A stretch of DNA of 64,000 nt from Hygrophila difformis (taxonomy: Eukaryota; Streptophyta; Magnoliopsida; Lamiales; Acanthaceae): assembly GCA_030278955.1 (NCBI GenBank), contig JAOANR010000002.1, positions 14,220,238 to 14,284,237 on the forward strand. Direction: 5' to 3'. The notes beneath the pieces were generated by a model that was not told the DNA's origin, did no database searches, and saw only the letters and a list, made by a program, of their open reading frames with translations. A program made the translations under genes and the position numbers. This document shows positions 44,554 through 56,275 of the stretch, in pieces; position 1 is the stretch's first letter, and each line of letters opens with the position of its first letter.

Positions 44554-45920
44554 TGCTGGCTCGTCGTAAAGCTGCAAAATAAATATTATTTCCTACGCCA
44601 CAAAACACAATAAGTAATGTAGTAGTGAGTAGGGTCGTCTCCCAAGGGATGCGATAAAGGATTCAATAAATTGATTATTTATTTTTATAGATATATAAAG
44701 GGGGATTTGATTTCACCTAATTCTAACAAAGAAATAAAAATAAGCAAACAAAAATAAGAAAAGCAATCAACCTCCAAACTTCAATAATGAAAAGATCTAG
44801 CCTTGGCATGAATTTCATTTAGGATATGAATTTGTTCATCAACTTATAATTAACATTTATTGGTCATATGGATAAATTGGTTAAAGTTAAATCAACACGG
44901 TTGATAACCAACTTTTCCTTACCTTTTGATAGCTAAGGTACGACCGTTAGCTAATTCCCTTCTTGAGAGAGAAATACCAAGTACGACAAGGTAATTTACA
45001 ATTCCAAAAGCATTACACTCAAGAAAAGCTCAATTCAAATTAACAATATTCCTAAGAGGACTTGTTTAAAATTGATCCCAAATTCTCACTAGAGTGTCTG
45101 CTCTAGCTTGTTGCTATTAATTAAAATTCAACACAATTACGGATGAAGAATTCTAATTTTAACAATGAATTCAATAAATTAATATGTGGCCACAACTATT
45201 AAATTAAGAATTCAAACATATATTATAGAGAATTTAGAAATACCCAATGACCAACAAACATTCAATTCAATCCAAAACAAAGTTTCACAAATTCATATTT
45301 CTAAAATCAATTCATACCAAAGCTAGATAAGACAATTACTCACAATCCATGACACCCACACTAAAACATAAAAGATTCAACATTTTTTTCAATCCAAAAA
45401 CGAACAAATTTCACCAAACTGAAAGGTTGAGTTGTTGTCCCTGCTGCCACTTGACAACTCCACTATGCCCGGAATGGCTTCAAAGATGTTATGTTTTGCC
45501 AAGAAGCTGCTGCTGTCCCCCCCCCCCCCCCCCCCCCTCTTTATGTTGATGTTTGGTTGGCTTTTATAGTGGAGATGAATTAATTCTTTGGAAATTTAAT
45601 GAGTGATTCAAATCTGTCCACCTCCTTTTGCAGGCTATCAAATCACAATCTAAAGACTCAATTTTGCATGTGTCTTTAGAGTCCAATTTTGATGGCTATG
45701 GCTGCAATCTTCAATTTTGATGACTATCACGTTTTTCTTCATCTTGGTGTCATTGTCTTCTTTTCAATTTTGTTGTTTCTTCACTTGTTCTTTCAATTTC
45801 TTCCAAATGTGTTGAACCTATTCACACACCAAAATTCACCAATTAAGAGTGTTTATATAATGTTTACATTCAAAACAAGACAAAATGAATGCAAAATATT
45901 ATATTATTTAGCCTATATCA
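44554..45920 (-). repeat. 5' LTR of the Athila-type element (outer edge approximate)
   Basis: The inner end (GAGCCAGCA on the minus strand) is fixed by the primer site. The outer TG end is placed at 45920 (TGATATAGGC on the minus strand) by eye, giving 1367 bp. TATA box CTATAAAAG at 45569-45561; a 21-C run (G on the transcript) at 45517-45537 lies just downstream. The matching 3' LTR is outside the window to the left. Confidence 0.65.
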
Positions 45921-46180
45921 AAGGGAGATGATCTTTTGGAGTGCTTGCAAAAGTGCAAAGTCTTATCATTCAACAAAAGATGTCTCGCAAAATGAGGGGA
46001 GGTCATATATATATAGACCAAGCCCAAGGGAGGATAAAATGACAAAAGAAATGAAGAAAACATCAAAAATTGGCCTAGGTGCGGATTGTGAAGGTTGGTG
46101 CATGGTGGTTACAAGGTCGGTATATGTAAGTGCAAGGTTGTTACATGCACGCAACAAGGTTGGTACACGGACCTGATATG
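45921..46180. other. Unassigned sequence
   Basis: No gene or domain recognised. From about 46090 it carries degenerate GGTTGGTACAT/GGTCGGTATAT motifs that lead into the 44-bp array. Confidence 0.5.
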
Positions 46181-46187
46181 GTTTTAG

Positions 46188-46220
46188 ACCGCATCGCATG
46201 CGATGCGGTTTAAACCGCAT
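46188..46220. repeat. Overlapping perfect palindromes
   Basis: ACCGCATCGCA and its exact complement form a 22-bp palindrome at 46188-46209. ATGCGGTTT/AAACCGCAT forms an 18-bp palindrome at 46203-46220. They share bases, and more ACCGCAT copies follow to 46238. Confidence 0.9.
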
Positions 46221-46239
46221 GCGGTAGACCGCATCGCAA

Positions 46240-46412
46240 GGTTGGTACATAACCGCACAGAAGTTGGTGTTCCGCACCAATAATGTCGGTACGTGGCTGC
46301 ACAGAAGTTGGTGTTCCTCATGAGAAATGTCGGTACATGGCTGCACAGAAGTTGGTATTCCGCACCAGCAAAGTCGGTACATGCGCGCATGGAAGTTGGT
46401 ACATCGCATCAA
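46240..46412. repeat. 44-bp tandem repeat
   Basis: Four units with AAGTTGG at 46261, 46305, 46349 and 46393 (exact 44-base spacing), each with GTCGGTAC and GCACAG/GCGCAT. Open frames crossing it on both strands reflect the repeat. Confidence 0.9.
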
Positions 46413-46415
46413 CTT

Positions 46416-47058
46416 TCATGCCTTTGCCAAATTTTGTGGCTTGGGCTTGTCCTCGATTCGGGGCCACTCCTTTCCAGACCAATTCTTTCCAGGCCAACGT
46501 TTGCTCGGTCCGGATGAACTGCTTCCAAATGTGATTCTCGGGGCCCTCCGGTGTTGTGTGTCGATCTTGGCTGCAAGATGTACTAAGTCCTCAGTATGCT
46601 CGTAGCCTCTCAAGTCCACTTCATCCCGGATATCCTTTCTTAGCCCTTCCATAAATCTGGTATTGGTTATCTCTTCATCTTCTCTAACTCCAAAACGAGT
46701 CATTAATTTTTCCATTTCCTGGTAATACTCGTTAACAGTTTTTCCTCCTTGAGTCAAAGTAGTCATCTTGTGGTAAAAGCTCTTTCTGTAGTAAGATGGC
46801 ACAAACCTCTGCTGCATTAGTCTGACTAAATCATCCCATGTGTTCGGTTGGTCTGAAACCACGTTCTCTGATTTCCTTCGCGGTTTTCTGCCACTAGGCT
46901 AATGCATAGTCTTTGAACTGAGTCACTGCAATCTGTACCTTCTTTCTTTCAGAATAATTGTGGCAGTCAAAAATCAATTCAATTGAGTCTTTCCACTCAA
47001 TAAATTCTGCTGGATCAGGTGTTCCTTTGAACACTGGAAGATCAAATTTGATTCCCTT
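46416..47058 (-). pseudogene. Chromovirus-type gag fragment
   Basis: Capsid text FDLPVFKGTPDPAEFIEWKD, HNYSERKKVQIA, FKDYALA, TWDDLVRLMQQRFVPSYY, LTQGGKTVNEYYQEMEKLM and TNTRFMEGLRKDIRDEV, a Retrotrans_gag core of the Reina-like type rather than Tekay. There is a TAG after YALA near 46900 and a frameshift near 46862. No zinc knuckle follows; the 44-bp repeat takes its place. The Tekay array inserted into its 5' side at 47059. Confidence 0.88.
47054..47058 (+). repeat. Probable target duplication, left copy (Tekay array)
   Basis: CCCTT abuts the LTR. The partner copy would lie beyond the right window edge. Confidence 0.5.
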
Positions 47059-49595
47059 TGTAACACCCCGGTTTTTGGTCACCCAGGTCGGGATGTCACC
47101 GCCACACCTCCCTAGTAAGACACGGTTTCTCCGGCTTACTAAAGAGATGCAAGGCTATGTATTTCAGTATTTAAAAATATTTAAAACATTTGCAAATAGC
47201 CCATACGATATAGTCTCGAAAATAATAATATCATAACGCAGCGGAAATAATATTTAAGTATAATATTGCAGCGGAAATGTAAATAAGACCGACATGGTCA
47301 AAACACGAGTTAAATAGGCCCGTTTATTCTATCATATAATGCAGGAATTTAAAATAATAAGTTTCGCAAAATACAAGTCCCCCCATGCATGAACGTACTC
47401 ATGATCATTCCACATACTCTGTAAGGAAAAAGGAAAATAAATGGTTTGGTCAGCACAACTTGCTGAGTAAGTTAACACATGCATGATCGTAGGGTTTAAA
47501 AGCCATTAATTTAATATTTACACAAAAGCTTGATAATAATCATAAATAATTTAATTTAATAATATAATCAATTCGCATAATTTAAATAAAAGCCATAATT
47601 AAATTAAATAAAGCATCTAATAATTTTAAAAGGACAATATTTAAACATTTAACTATCCCCATTACATCCAAGATTTAGTATTTCAAGTGTTTCACGATTG
47701 CATCGCGATGTCAATAAGTTTAGCCGGAAACCGGCGGCCGCAACCGTATCTGCCATACCCAGTACCACTCCGGAGCCTCGGGAAACTCATATGGATATTC
47801 ATGAGAGTGTAGGCCATATATCTCATGCCGTTTTGGCAACATATCTCAAATATTTCGCGCGGGTCACCATCGTCCATAAAGGCACGAAGTGAATCGTTAG
47901 GAGGGCACCCTGCAGAGCACTCACCCCCTAATTTTAAAGATCAAGTTTGTCAAGGGCATTTCCTAAATTCCAGATTTAATATATATTTATTTCAAAGAGT
48001 CTTCTACTGGTTTAAACCTTAAAGGCTAGTTTCACCGTTTCAACAAGATTTCAAGATTTGACTCGATCAACCACAGTTTACTCTAAATTTCATTAAAAAT
48101 CGAGTTTAATTCCAAAAATTCTGAAATTTTACCACTGACTCAGAAATATCGAGATGAACAACTTTTGTGTTTTAACTTTTTCAATCCGAGATACCGGAAT
48201 AGGTCAAATACATCAATTTTCGTCATATAATTAATCTGTCCGAATTTCGTGTACAGCAGTTCAAGATTATCAAGATCTACCATAGCAAATCAACTCCAAA
48301 CTTAATGAAAGTTTACAGAGACCTTCTTAAAACATTTTTCTACAACTTTCATGTTCGGCTAAAGATCTAAATCGCTCTAGATCTAATGTCAAAAACGTCA
48401 TCAAGTTCGAACCTAAGTTCTGTCCAGATTTCAAGAACCAATATCAAAGCAGTTCGGTTTTGAGTGGATTTCAGATAACAAAACGTCTCTAAAAATTCTG
48501 AAAATTTTACAGTAGAGATATCTAAGCCTTAGGAACATTTTTTGTGTTTTAAGTTTTTCCGTTTGAAGACGTTTTAAGGTTCGGAAAAATTTGACAAAAC
48601 TGTTGCACCGGTAAAAATCATACGTTGACAGATTTTCGAATTCTTGTTTAAACTTTTAGGTTTAAATGTTTTAGTTACTCCCAAAACCATGTAAGTATTA
48701 ACTTACAGATTCCTAGATGTCCGGGATCGTCTATTTCGAAGGCGTGGCTTCCAGTCCACCGTTTATCCTCTCCGTTCGTCGGGTTCTACGTTCTAGATCC
48801 GATTCGGGGTGTAGAAAGAAAAAGAAGAGAATTAGGGTTTCGTTTTTGAATTAAAAACGAGATGGATGAACGGATCTACTTACCACAGCATTAGAAGAGA
48901 TCCGAATTCATCCACGGCAGTCTCGGTTTTGGTGCCTCCGATGACTTCCGGATCTAGGGTTTTGTGTATAGAGAGTATCGTAGGGTTTTGAAAAGTGTTC
49001 GGGGCTTTCAAAAGGTGTTATTTATAGGCAAAAATGACCTAGGGACGTCCAAGGTCTGCCTCTAAGAGTCTTAAGCCGAAAGGTGTTCAACCGAAGTCAG
49101 AAAATCCGGATTCGGGCGAGTGGATCTCGCAACCGGCGAATCTGTCGCTCGGCGCGGCCGTGGCGCGGCGTTTCCCACTTGATCGTGCGGCCACCGTGCG
49201 GCACTCGCCTGGACTTCGGTCCGGGCGGGTCGTGCGATCCGTCGTGCCTTTCCTCCTCTCTTTCGGACTTCTATCCCCCTATGCTCCCGGATTCCGATTT
49301 CCGGGGTATCTTCGGGTTTCTATTTCCTTTCTAAATTTTACTCGGGCCTAATTGCATGTTTGGACTCGAATTCTCGAGTTCATTGGTGTCTGGTTTCGGT
49401 GTACAATTTATTTATCTTCAATTAATTCCTTTTATTTAATTAAATTTCTTTAATTCCTTTTTAAGTTAAATTTCATTTCTCATTTCCTTATCTTTATTTA
49501 TTTATTTGCTGAATTTATTTATTTATTGTATTTATTTTATTTATTGTTTATTTATTTAATTATTGTTTTATGTTGCAAAATTCTCGGGTATTACA
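47059..49595 (-). repeat. 3' LTR, left Tekay unit
   Basis: 2537 bp, minus orientation, TGTAATACCC-type start at 49595. TATA box (TATAAA on the minus strand) at 49026-49021. Predicted intron donor CTGTAAGTTA at 48706 and acceptor CCTTACAG at 47419 (1288 nt). TTTA repeats lie at about 49490-49565 and the conserved dyad block at 47690-47935. Confidence 0.94.
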
Positions 49596-49634
49596 GTCTA
49601 CCCTCCTTAAGAATCAACTTCGTCCTCGAAGTTG
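49596..49634 (-). promoter_or_regulatory. Polypurine tract and pre-PPT hairpin, left Tekay unit
   Basis: Polypurine AAGGAGGGTAGAC at 49608-49596 (minus) and a hairpin with arms CAACTTCG/CGAAGTTG at 49615-49634. Confidence 0.85.
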
Positions 49635-49837
49635 CGTTTCGGCTTTTCTCGTGCTAAGGTCTTTTGTTTGTTTTATTATTTTGTGACTGAACTTAGAATT
49701 AAACTTCTAAGCTGCCTACGTACCCTATGAAGGGATCAAGCCATAACGTAGTTCAAAACAATTTGAATTTGTTTGTTTGTTTACAAAAATGCACGAAAAA
49801 TAGGTGGTACGATATCCTCTCCCCCTTAAGATTGCAG

Positions 49838-52800
49838 TTATGTCCCCATAACTGTGTCGGTGTCGGTTTGGAACAATGTCGGGTAGCGCTCTCTCATGTC
49901 GGATTCTACCTCCCAAGTTGCCGTCTCACTTTCGTGGTTCGACCAAAGAACTTTGATCATTTTGACGGTTTTGTTCCTCGTTACGCGCTCCTTAGTGTCT
50001 AGAATTCGCACTGGGACTTCTTCATAAGTCAAATCCTCATCGTGTTCGATTATCTCCGGTTGAAGTACATGTGTCGGGTCCGGCACATACTTCTTTACTT
50101 GTGAGACATGGAAAACATTATGAACTCGATCTAATTGTGGCGGTAAAGCCAGTCGGTAGGCCAAATTTCCGACTCGTTCTAGAATTTCATAAGGTCCTAT
50201 GTATCGAGGACTCAACTTTCCTCGTTTGCCAAAGCGCATCACCCCCTTCATGGGTGATATCTTTAGCATGACCCTATCTCCCACTTGAAATTCTAGGTCT
50301 CGTTGTCTCTCGTCAGCGTAACTCTTCTGACGGTCTTGAGCGGCTCTCATTTTTCCTTGAATCACTTTGATTTGTTGAGCCATGTCTTCGATAAGTTGTG
50401 GTCCCACTACCACCGACTTATCGTTTTCTTCCCAGCTCAACGGGCTTCGGCACTTCCGTCCATACAACGCCTCGAATGGTGCCATGCTAATGCTAGCATG
50501 GTAGCTATTATTATAAGAAAATTCGATTAAGTTTAAATGGGATTCCCAATTTCCCTTAAATTCCAACATGCATGCTCTCAGCATGTCTTCTAGTGTTTGG
50601 ATTGTTCTCTCGGTTTGACCATCCGTCATTGGGTGGAATGCGGTTCTCATTTTGATTTAAGTACCGAGAGCTTTTTGTAATTCCGTCCAAAAGTGAGACA
50701 AATCTACTGTCTCTATCGGAAATGATGTCATGTGGTACTCCATGTCGTCGTACCACATTATCAATGTAGGCTCGGGCCAATTGGTCCATAGTCCACGTGT
50801 CCTTCATCGGGATAAATATGGCTGTCTTTGTTAGCCTATCCACAATCACCCAAATCTTGTTCATGCCTTTAGGTGATCGGGGTAATCCCGAGACAAAGTC
50901 CATCGAGATGCTATCCCACTTCCAACTTGGAATCTCTAGTGGTTGCATCAGTCCTAGGGGTTTATGTCGCACTGCCTTAACCTTTTGGCAGGTGAGACAT
51001 TTTGCCACGAAGTCTGCCACTTCTTTCTTCATTCCCGGCCACCAATAGATCTTCTTTAGATCTTTGTAGAGCTTGTCGCCTCCGGGATGTACTGAATATG
51101 GCGTGTTGTGCCTTCCTCCATCAACTTTCGCTTCAACTCGGCACATTTTTTTAGGCACACACCATCTCCCTTTGAAGCGAATGCTTCCATCCTCGTGGAC
51201 AACAAATCCTATTGCCTTCCCCTCGGCAATGTACCCCTCTATCTTCTCTAATTTCGCGTCGCCCGGTTGAGCGAGTCGAATTTCGTCCAATATTGGAGTT
51301 TCTACGACCATTGCGTTGATCGTGTCACTCACTGTGCCCGGATGCACAAGTTCCACTTCCAATCTCGCTAAATCCATGTACAATGCCGGCGGAATTACCA
51401 ACGAGTTCGTCACATGTTGGGTTTTCCGACTTAGGGCATCGGCTACCACATTTGCCTTCCCCTCGTGGTAGGCTATCTCTAAATCGTAGTCCTTAATAAG
51501 TTCCAACCACCTTCGCTGTCTTAAATTCAACTCCTTCTGAGTGAATATATACTTCAAGCTCTTGTGGTCGGTGAACATTCGACACTTCCGCCCACAAAGA
51601 TAATGTCTCCATATCTTTAGAGCGAAAACGACCACTGCCAACTCCAGGTCGTGTGTCGGATAATTCTCCTCGTGGGGTTTTAGTTGGCGTGATGCATACG
51701 CTACGACTCTCGAGTCTTGCATCAAGACACAACCTAAACCTTCCTTCGAAGCATCGCTATAAACTTCGAAGTCACCATTCTCTGATGGTAGTGTCAATAC
51801 GGGTGTGGTTGTGAGTCGTTTCTTCAGCTCTTGAAACGCTGTCTCACAAGCCTCTGTCCACACGTACTTTACTCCCTTCTTCAGTAGCTGGGTCAAAGGT
51901 CATGCGATTTTTGAAAAATCCTTCACGAACCGTCTATAGTACCCGGCTAATCCAAGGAAACTCCTTATCTCAGTTTGGCTCTTTGGAGTTGCCCATTCAG
52001 TTACGGTAGAGACTTTTGCCGGATCCACTGAAACTCCATCAGCGGATACTATGTGTCCGAGAAATGCTACCTCCTTCAACCAAAAGTCGCATTTGGACAA
52101 TTTTCCGTATAGCTGATTCTTTCGCAAGGTTCCTAACACTTGGTGCAAGTGTTGGGCGTGCTCTTCCTCGCTTTTCGAGTAGAGCAGGATGTCATCAATG
52201 AACACCACAACACACTGATCTAACAGCTCTCGAAATACATTGTTCATGAGGTTCATGAACATTGTCGGAGCATTTGTTAACCCAAAGGATAACACTGTGA
52301 ACTCGTAGTGGCCATATCGAGTTCAAAACGCCGTCTTTGGAATGTCCTTCTCGGCAATTCTCAACTGGTGATACCCAGATTGTAAGTCGATCTTCGAGAA
52401 TACTGAAGCTCCCTTCAGTTGATCAAATAGATCCTCAATTCTCGGTAAAGGGTATTTATTCTTGATAGTCACTTAGTTTAACCCTCGATAATCTATGCAA
52501 AGACGTAGTCCTCCGTCTTTCTTCTTCACAAATAAAACCGGTGCTCCCCAGGGGGAAGTACTCAGCCTTATGTACCCTTTTCTTAACAGCTCCTCGAGTT
52601 GGTCCTTTAACTCCTTCATTTCCAGTGGTGCCATCCGGTACGGAGCTTTTGAGACAGGCTCTGTGCCCGGTATGAGATCTATAGTGAATTCAAGATCTCG
52701 CTCAGGTGGCATGCCCGGGATGTCTTCGGAAAACACATCCGGGTATTCTCTTACCACTGGTATGCTGTCAACCTTGTTCTCTTCCGCCTCAAGGTTGTGC

Positions 52801-53303
52801 ACGTAGCACGCATATAGCTCATACCCCTTTCGCATCAAGTTACTTAGTTTATGCGCACTAACGATTTTGTTACTCTTCTTAGAGGACTGAGAGTAAAAGA
52901 TAACTCTCTTTCCCCTACTTTTTGACAAGGCGATCTTTTGTTTTTGGCATTCGATCACCACCTTATATTGGGATAACCAATCCATCCCCAGTATGATGTC
53001 AAAGTCTCTTAAGTTAAATTCTACTAAGTTCGCGAAGAATTCTACGTTCTTTATCACTATAGGAATTCCGTTATATCGTTTAGAGCAAGATCCTACTTCT
53101 CCAGAAGGCAATTGAATTCCTAAGCTAATTCTCTCGCACTTAGGTAGATCTAACTCAGGCACTATCTTTGATGCTATGATTGAGCAACTAGCTCCAGAAT
53201 CAAATAGAACTCTAAGGGGTGTATTCAAAACATGAAATGTACCTGCCATCACTTCTCCTTGTGCAGGCATGTCTGCTTGGTTAACCACATTGAGCCTCAC
53301 CAC
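49838..53303 (-). pseudogene. Tekay pol: protease, RT, RNaseH, integrase, chromodomain (left unit)
   Basis: Protease [20 protein letters not shown] (about 53200). [42 protein letters not shown], then the active site [16 protein letters not shown] (about 52200). RNase[19 protein letters not shown] and [11 protein letters not shown]. Integrase: [73 protein letters not shown] and [20 protein letters not shown]. The chromodomain [20 protein letters not shown] ends in RYPTLFQT and GT-stop at 49838. Breaks: TAA near 52472 (CAA in the right unit), TGA near 52318 and near 51898 (both arginine in the right unit), and a frameshift near 50690. The C-terminal 270 codons are open. Confidence 0.94.
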
Positions 53304-54572
53304 AGGGCGTCCTTGGTTGCCCTGCTGATTCGCATTCTGCTGCTGATTTTGCTGTTGGTTTTGATTCTGCGGTGGCGGAGGTCGTTGGTTCTAGTTCTGA
53401 TTCGGCAGCCTAAATTGGTTTTGAGAGGGTCTATATCCCTGCTTATTTCCATTCCGCCCATTTTGGTTCTGAGGCTGTTCCTGCCCCGTGACCAGTCTTC
53501 CCTTTTCGTTATGTTTTCAAGCCTAGTTCGGAACTCCCGACGAATGTGACCCATTCGACCACATCGGAAGCAGGCGCCCTGTTGAGGGCATCCCCTCGCC
53601 AGATAGGGCCGTCCACATCTTGGGCAGGGTGGTACCGGTTCTTCTTGGTTAAACCTCCTCCCATTGTTGGTTTGTTGTGGCCTATTCGACCCTCTCCGCT
53701 GTTCGTTCTTTCCCGTGTTGTTCTCGCTTCTCGAGTCCCGGTTTCTCTTGTCTTGGGGACCCCTGCTGGACTCCCCACTCACCCTTCTCTTCAGTTGTTG
53801 CACACGCGCTACTGCCACAGCGCGGTCATACACAACTTGCAAATCGGGGTAGTGTACCCCCGCGATCACCTCGCGAACAGACAAGTTCAGTCCCATCTCG
53901 AATTTCTGTGCTTTCTCTGCATCCGTGGGTACGAGTCTTGGTGCGAACCTCACCAGCTCCTTGAATCGAGTGTAGTACTCTTGTACGGTTTGGCATCCTT
54001 GCTTCAGTGACAGAAATTCTTCGTACATGGCAGCTTTAGTACTCAAGGGATAGAATCAATCCCCGAGTAGTTCCATCATTTCCGTCCAAGAGTAGGGCTC
54101 GTCATCTTCAGTCAGCTTGGCTTGAGTTGCCTGCCACCATTCGTCCGTTTCGCCTCTCAAGTAGTACGAAGCGACATGCACCCTCTCTCCTTCCGGACAT
54201 TTGACTGCTCCCAGCAGCTTGTCGAAGGTTCGGATCCATTCTTCCAGTTTGGCTGGATCCTCCTCACCAGCATAGTGGGGTGGCTGGTAGGGATTCACCA
54301 TTGCCAGATAGTTAGGGCGAGCCTGAGGCGTAGGTACTGCCGCAGCTTGGCCCTGGTTGACTTGCGCGTTCCCAAGCGCAATCAAGACCTCCTCTATCGT
54401 CCGAAGACGATCGCCCACATTGTTCGGTGCGGGGGGCGTCCTGCGCACCTTGGGGTTGTTCCTCTACAGGTTGAGCCAGTTCCGTGACATTTGGAGGTGT
54501 TTCAGTAGGTGTTTCAATAGTGGTTTGGGGAGCGGGTTAAGTTCTTCCTCTTCCTCTTCCTCTGGGTGCCAT
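53297..54572 (-). pseudogene. Tekay gag (left unit)
   Basis: Start MAPRGRGRGRT at 54572 followed by TAA (near 54538) and a one-C insertion near 54432. Then IEEVLIALGNAQVNQGQ, NPYQPPHYAGEEDPAKLEEW, YLRGETDEWWQATQ and, after a break near 54050, FLSLKQGCQTVQEYYTRFKE and AQKFEMGLNLSVREVIAG. The Arg/Ser/Asn-rich linker and zinc knuckle CFRCGRMGHIRREF (final Cys replaced by Phe; C-GRMGH present) lie near 53530. The tail is frameshifted, so gag and pol are no longer in one frame. Confidence 0.92.
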
Positions 54573-54772
54573 TCTGGTACAAATAAGGTGGATTAGGACT
54601 TGTGAAACTAGCATATAGTCTAAACAATTTCTATAAATATGCATGTGTTTTGTAATTTCGCACGTGGTGCTCGATCGAACTAAGAAGCGTCGTACGCTTC
54701 TTGGTTTTATTTTAATTTATTTTATTTCGTTTTTTTTCCGGACAGGTCTGTCCAGATTTATTATTATTATTA

Positions 54773-54803
<31 letters not shown>

Positions 54804-54928
54804 TTTTCGATTTATTATAAATAAATCGGGCCTTTTATTTCCTTAAACGAAATTTTAGTACAAGCGGGAAGGTATACAAAGGTAGAAATATTTTCCTAGC
54901 AAAATAGTATCTACTATAAGTAGAATCC
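54573..54928 (-). other. Spacer between ORF0 and gag with hairpin and ATT repeat
   Basis: A perfect 9-bp stem AAGAAGCGT / ACGCTTCTT with loop CGT at 54682-54702, and a TTA/ATT microsatellite at about 54756-54805. The hairpin is partly kept in the stub at 56066-56086, with one arm changed. Confidence 0.75.
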
Positions 54929-55264
54929 CTAGCGTCTCAAGACGTCCTCCAGTGGGGTAGCGGGATCCTCCTCCGGGTCTTCCTCCTCCGAACTTGGCGG
55001 CAGTAGATCATCAAAGATAGTGTTCAAGTCTTGCCCATGAGCATCGATGTGTTCCTTCAGTATTAGGTTTTGTGTAGTGAGGGTTTGGACTTGGCGTTCG
55101 AGTTGGTTTATGCGGTGGTGATCCGCCTCTCTCAAGTTGCCCATGTGGTGCAAATTGGCCTCCAATTGAGCCATACGATATTTCATTTGTTCTATGGTTT
55201 GTTGGGAGTCAAGGTGAACGTTCATCATCCTGATCATCAAGTGCATCATATCTTGACTAGCCAT
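54929..55264 (-). CDS. ORF0, coiled-coil protein (left Tekay unit), intact
   Basis: 111 codons from MASQDMMHLMIRMMNVHLDS. A long helix with heptad Leu/Met/Ile (YRMAQLEANLHHMGNLREAD, RINQLERQVQTLTTQN) ends in an acidic tail SSEEEDPEEDP and then LRR. It lies between primer site and gag. Shorter than the version in element III because the Pro-rich tail is missing. Function unknown; no homologue named. Confidence 0.75.
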   Translation of the reverse strand: MASQDMMHLMIRMMNVHLDSQQTIEQMKYRMAQLEANLHHMGNLREADHHRINQLERQVQTLTTQNLILKEHIDAHGQDLNTIFDDLLPPSSEEEDPEEDPATPLEDVLRR

Positions 55265-55279
55265 CTAGCGCAAGGAAAA

Positions 55280-55385
55280 GATCTAAGTTAATATTCGCCA
55301 AGATTCTAGGTTAACTTCGCCAAGATTCTAAGTTGAAATTCGCCAAGATCCTAAGTTGAAATTCGCCAAGATTCTAAGTTCTCTA
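55280..55385 (-). repeat. Minisatellite before ORF0 (left Tekay unit)
   Basis: About five copies of TTCGCCAAGATTCTAAGTTG, the complement of the repeat at 20257-20410. Confidence 0.88.
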
Positions 55386-55524
55386 CATAAAAGAGATGCA
55401 ATATGAAAATGCATATAAAATTTTTTTCCATGGAAATAATACTTTAAAATTTAAAATAATAGTCAAAATATTACTAGTAGTTTAAAAATAATAATGGTTT
55501 AAAAATAATAGTTTAAAAATAGCT

Positions 55525-55682
55525 GGTCTCTGATACTAACTTGTAACACCCAGGTTTTTGGTCACCCAGGTCGGGATGTCACCGCCACACCTCCCTAGTA
55601 AGACACGGTTTCTCCGGCTTACTAAAGAGATGCAAGGCTAGGTATTTCAGTATTTAAAAATATTTAAAACATTTGCAAATAG
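55525..55682 (-). repeat. Primer site and truncated 5' LTR (left Tekay unit)
   Basis: The LTR inner end runs from 55542 and matches 47059 onward for about 140 bp, then stops at GCAAATAG (55682). The decayed primer site GTTAGTATCAGAGACC is just inside the element (about 55540-55525, minus), with two mismatches. The remaining 2.4 kb of LTR is deleted. Confidence 0.92.
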
Positions 55683-55966
55683 TGGGGCGGCTGGTAAGGA
55701 TTCACCATCGCCAGGTAGTTAGGGCGAGCTTGGGGCGGAGGTACCGCCGCAGCTTGACCCTGGTTGACTTGCGCGTTTCCGAGCGCAATCAACACTTCCT
55801 CTATCGTCCTAAGACGATCGCCCACATTGTTCGGTGCGGGGGCATCCTGCGCACCTTGGGGTTGTTCCATCTCAGGTTGAATCGGTTCAGTGACGTTTGG
55901 TGGTGTCTCAGTAGGTATTTCAGTGGTGGTTTGGAGAGCGGGTTGGGTTCTTCCTCTGGGTGCCAT
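55683..55966 (-). pseudogene. Gag N-terminal stub (collapsed Tekay unit)
   Basis: Start MAPRGRTQPALQTTTEIPTE at 55966, running through NNVGDRLRTIEEVLIALGNA to NPYQPPHY, where the deletion joins it to the LTR stub. This N-terminus lacks the stop and insertion of the left unit. Confidence 0.9.
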
Positions 55967-56275
55967 TCTGGTACAAATAGGATAGATTAGGATTGGTGAA
56001 TTTAGCATATAGTCTACGCAATGTATATGTGTTTTGTGATTTAGCACGTGGTGCTCGATCGAATTAAGAAGCGTCGTACGCTTCGGGGTTTTTATTTTAA
56101 TTTGTTCTTATTTCGGAATTTTTTTTTCTTTTTTTTTGGCACTGCTGTACGGACAGATCTGTCCGTTTTTTTTCGATTTATTACAAATAAATCAGGCATT
56201 TTATTTCCTCAAAAGAAATTTTAGTATAAAAGTAGAAATATTTTTCTAGCAAAATAGTATCTAACAATAGAATCT

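Noticed and set aside
45966..46412. Cys-rich 148-codon minus frame over the 44-bp repeat
   Set aside because: Open in several frames and both strands because of the repeat; no homologue recognised.
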